Shown here: in pieces, positions 5,138 to 6,177 of the stretch
How the letters are laid out: the number at the start of each line of letters is the position of its first letter
How positions within the stretch are numbered: position 1 is the stretch's first letter
Assembly (NCBI GenBank): GCA_024231375.1
Contig: JAAEQP010000958.1
Coordinates: 1-6,177, forward strand
Length of the DNA: 6,177 nucleotides
Origin: a bacterium
Lineage (GTDB): Bacteria; Hydrogenedentota; Hydrogenedentia; Hydrogenedentiales; SLHB01
Direction of reading: 5' to 3'
Translations under genes and position numbers: made by a program
Notes under the pieces: model-generated
The model's input: only the letters and a program-made list of their open reading frames with translations
The model's database searches: none
Told to the model about the DNA's origin: nothing

Positions 5138-6079
5138 CTACACCTCGTCGACGTTGACGAGTTCGTCGTAGAACTCGCTGAACGTGCTGCCGTGAACGCC
5201 CTTCATGAATGCCATGGCGGCGCGGGGGTGCTTGTTCAGCATGCCCGTGATGACGTACGGCACCTCGTAGCCCCAGCGGAGTTCCTGGCGCAGCTTCTCG
5301 AAGTACTTGCCGATGAGGTCGAGAATGGGGCGCACGTCGTATCCCGGCTTCTTCAGAAATCCCATGAGCAATTCGAGTGGGCAGTTGCCGGCGGCACGGC
5401 CGATGCCGTAGATGGTGCCATCGACGTAGTCCATGCCCCGCAGGATGCCCTCGATGGTGTTGGCGAACCCGAGCTGCTGGTTGTTGTGAAAGTGGACACC
5501 CACGTGTTTGCCCGGCAGGAGAGAGATGTACTTGTCCGCCAGCCACTGGATCTGCTCGGAATAGAAACAGCCGAAGCTATCGACCAGATACACCATGTCG
5601 ACGGGCGCTGTGCTCAGCTTCTTGAGGGCCTCATCAAGTTCGCATTCCAGCACATGGGAAACGGCCATGATGTTGACGGCCACTTCGTACCCCTGGTTCT
5701 TGCAGTGGTCCGCAAGGCGGATAGCTTCGTCGATGTCGGGGCAGTACGTGGCCACGCGGACAAGTTTAACGATGGATTCCGAGGCGGGCAGGATGGTTTC
5801 GAAGTCGGTGCGGCCCACGTCGGCCATGATGGAGACCTTGGTGTCGCACTCGTAACAGACCTCGCGCAGGTCTTCCTCGTCGGTGAATCGCCACGGCCCG
5901 AAGTCGTCGGGTGAAAACATCTTCTTGTCGGCCCGGTACCCCATCTCCGCGTAATCGACGCCCGACTTGGCGAGTCCGTCGAATACTTCCTTCACAAACG
6001 GCTTGTCGAACTGCCAGTCGTTCATCAGTCCACCGTCGCGAATCGTGCAGTCGACTACCTTGACCTCAGGCCTGTACAT
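5138..6079 (-). CDS. DRE-TIM (HMGL-like) metal-dependent aldolase/lyase family protein
   Basis: A 313-residue cytoplasmic TIM-barrel protein with the family signature DCTIRDGG (residues 10-17), where R14 and D15 correspond to the catalytic Arg and metal-binding Asp. The metal-binding HFH (H196, H198) sits in GVHFHNNQQLG, and the GIGRAAGNCPLE block (about 224-235) is shared with isopropylmalate-synthase and oxovalerate-aldolase relatives. It most resembles the stand-alone proteins annotated as 4-hydroxy-2-oxovalerate-aldolase-like that often occur in polysaccharide gene clusters. The histidine that acts as catalytic base in true 4-hydroxy-2-oxovalerate aldolases (four residues after the Arg) is Leu18 here, and the C-terminal dehydrogenase-communication domain is missing, so a different substrate is likely. 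The start ATG is supported by GGGGAGAG eight bases upstream. It is followed after 76 bases by the frameshifted secreted-protein gene and may share its transcript. Confidence 0.88.
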   Translation of the reverse strand: MYRPEVKVVDCTIRDGGLMNDWQFDKPFVKEVFDGLAKSGVDYAEMGYRADKKMFSPDDFGPWRFTDEEDLREVCYECDTKVSIMADVGRTDFETILPASESIVKLVRVATYCPDIDEAIRLADHCKNQGYEVAVNIMAVSHVLECELDEALKKLSTAPVDMVYLVDSFGCFYSEQIQWLADKYISLLPGKHVGVHFHNNQQLGFANTIEGILRGMDYVDGTIYGIGRAAGNCPLELLMGFLKKPGYDVRPILDLIGKYFEKLRQELRWGYEVPYVITGMLNKHPRAAMAFMKGVHGSTFSEFYDELVNVDEV

Positions 6080-6128
6080 GAAATGCTCTCCCCGGTTCCA
6101 GTGATGTGTTGCCCCAAAGTGAACGGCT

Positions 6129-6158
6129 AGCGTAGCCCACAGCGCTCTCCGGGGTCAA
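6129..6158 (-). promoter_or_regulatory. Possible promoter of the aldolase gene
   Basis: On the minus strand, TTGACC (6158-6153, 5 of 6 to the -35 consensus) is followed after 18 bases by TACGCT (6134-6129), a weak -10 with 3 of 6 matches. The leader would be about 45 bases. The weak -10 keeps the confidence low; an upstream gene outside the window could instead drive the aldolase. Confidence 0.33.
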
Positions 6159-6177
6159 CTTCCAGGGCAATCGCACT

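Noticed and set aside
4961..5914. A 317-codon plus-strand frame antisense to the aldolase.
   Set aside because: The His/Val/Asp-rich translation has no motif, while the minus strand holds a complete DRE-TIM enzyme with an SD site.

Overview
The window is GC-rich bacterial DNA whose gene content suggests a member of the Planctomycetes/Lentisphaerae/Hydrogenedentes-like lineages. The evidence is a protein combining HzsA-like c-type haem motifs with a C-terminal sulfatase-modifying-factor (FGE-fold) domain, a secreted VCBS/FG-GAP propeller, a PilZ protein and many lineage-specific secreted proteins. This placement is inferred from gene content; there is no rRNA or marker gene here.

Layout. Positions 1-1514 (+) hold the 3' part of a dihaem-like/FGE-fold gene that begins before the window. 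Everything after it is on the minus strand, converging on it. Read in minus-strand order from the right edge, the genes are: a DRE-TIM (HMGL-like) aldolase at 6079-5138; a secreted two-domain protein at 5061-4304 that appears broken by a one-base frameshift near 4752-4760; a PilZ-domain protein at 4128-3697 with a good sigma-70-type promoter; a secreted VCBS/FG-GAP protein at 3466-2090; tRNA-Asn(GTT) at 2013-1938; a small GIY-YIG nuclease at 1881-1621; and a stray copy of the 3' end of the tRNA at 1610-1583. A strong hairpin terminator at 1578-1533 closes this unit.

The most unusual part is 1533-2013. The last 23 bases of tRNA-Asn, including CCA, plus five bases beyond it recur exactly 350 bp away as a 28-bp direct repeat with one mismatch. 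The 86-codon GIY-YIG nuclease gene is the only gene between the two copies, and each copy is followed on the minus strand by its own hairpin. This is the geometry of a very small element inserted at the 3' end of a tRNA gene that regenerates the tRNA, but with a GIY-YIG nuclease and no integrase in sight.

The other minus-strand genes do not form an obvious pathway. The aldolase and the frameshifted gene may be cotranscribed (76-bp gap). PilZ has its own promoter and the VCBS gene its own ribosome-binding site. The PilZ protein points to cyclic-di-GMP control of a surface or motility function, and the secreted proteins to an active cell envelope.
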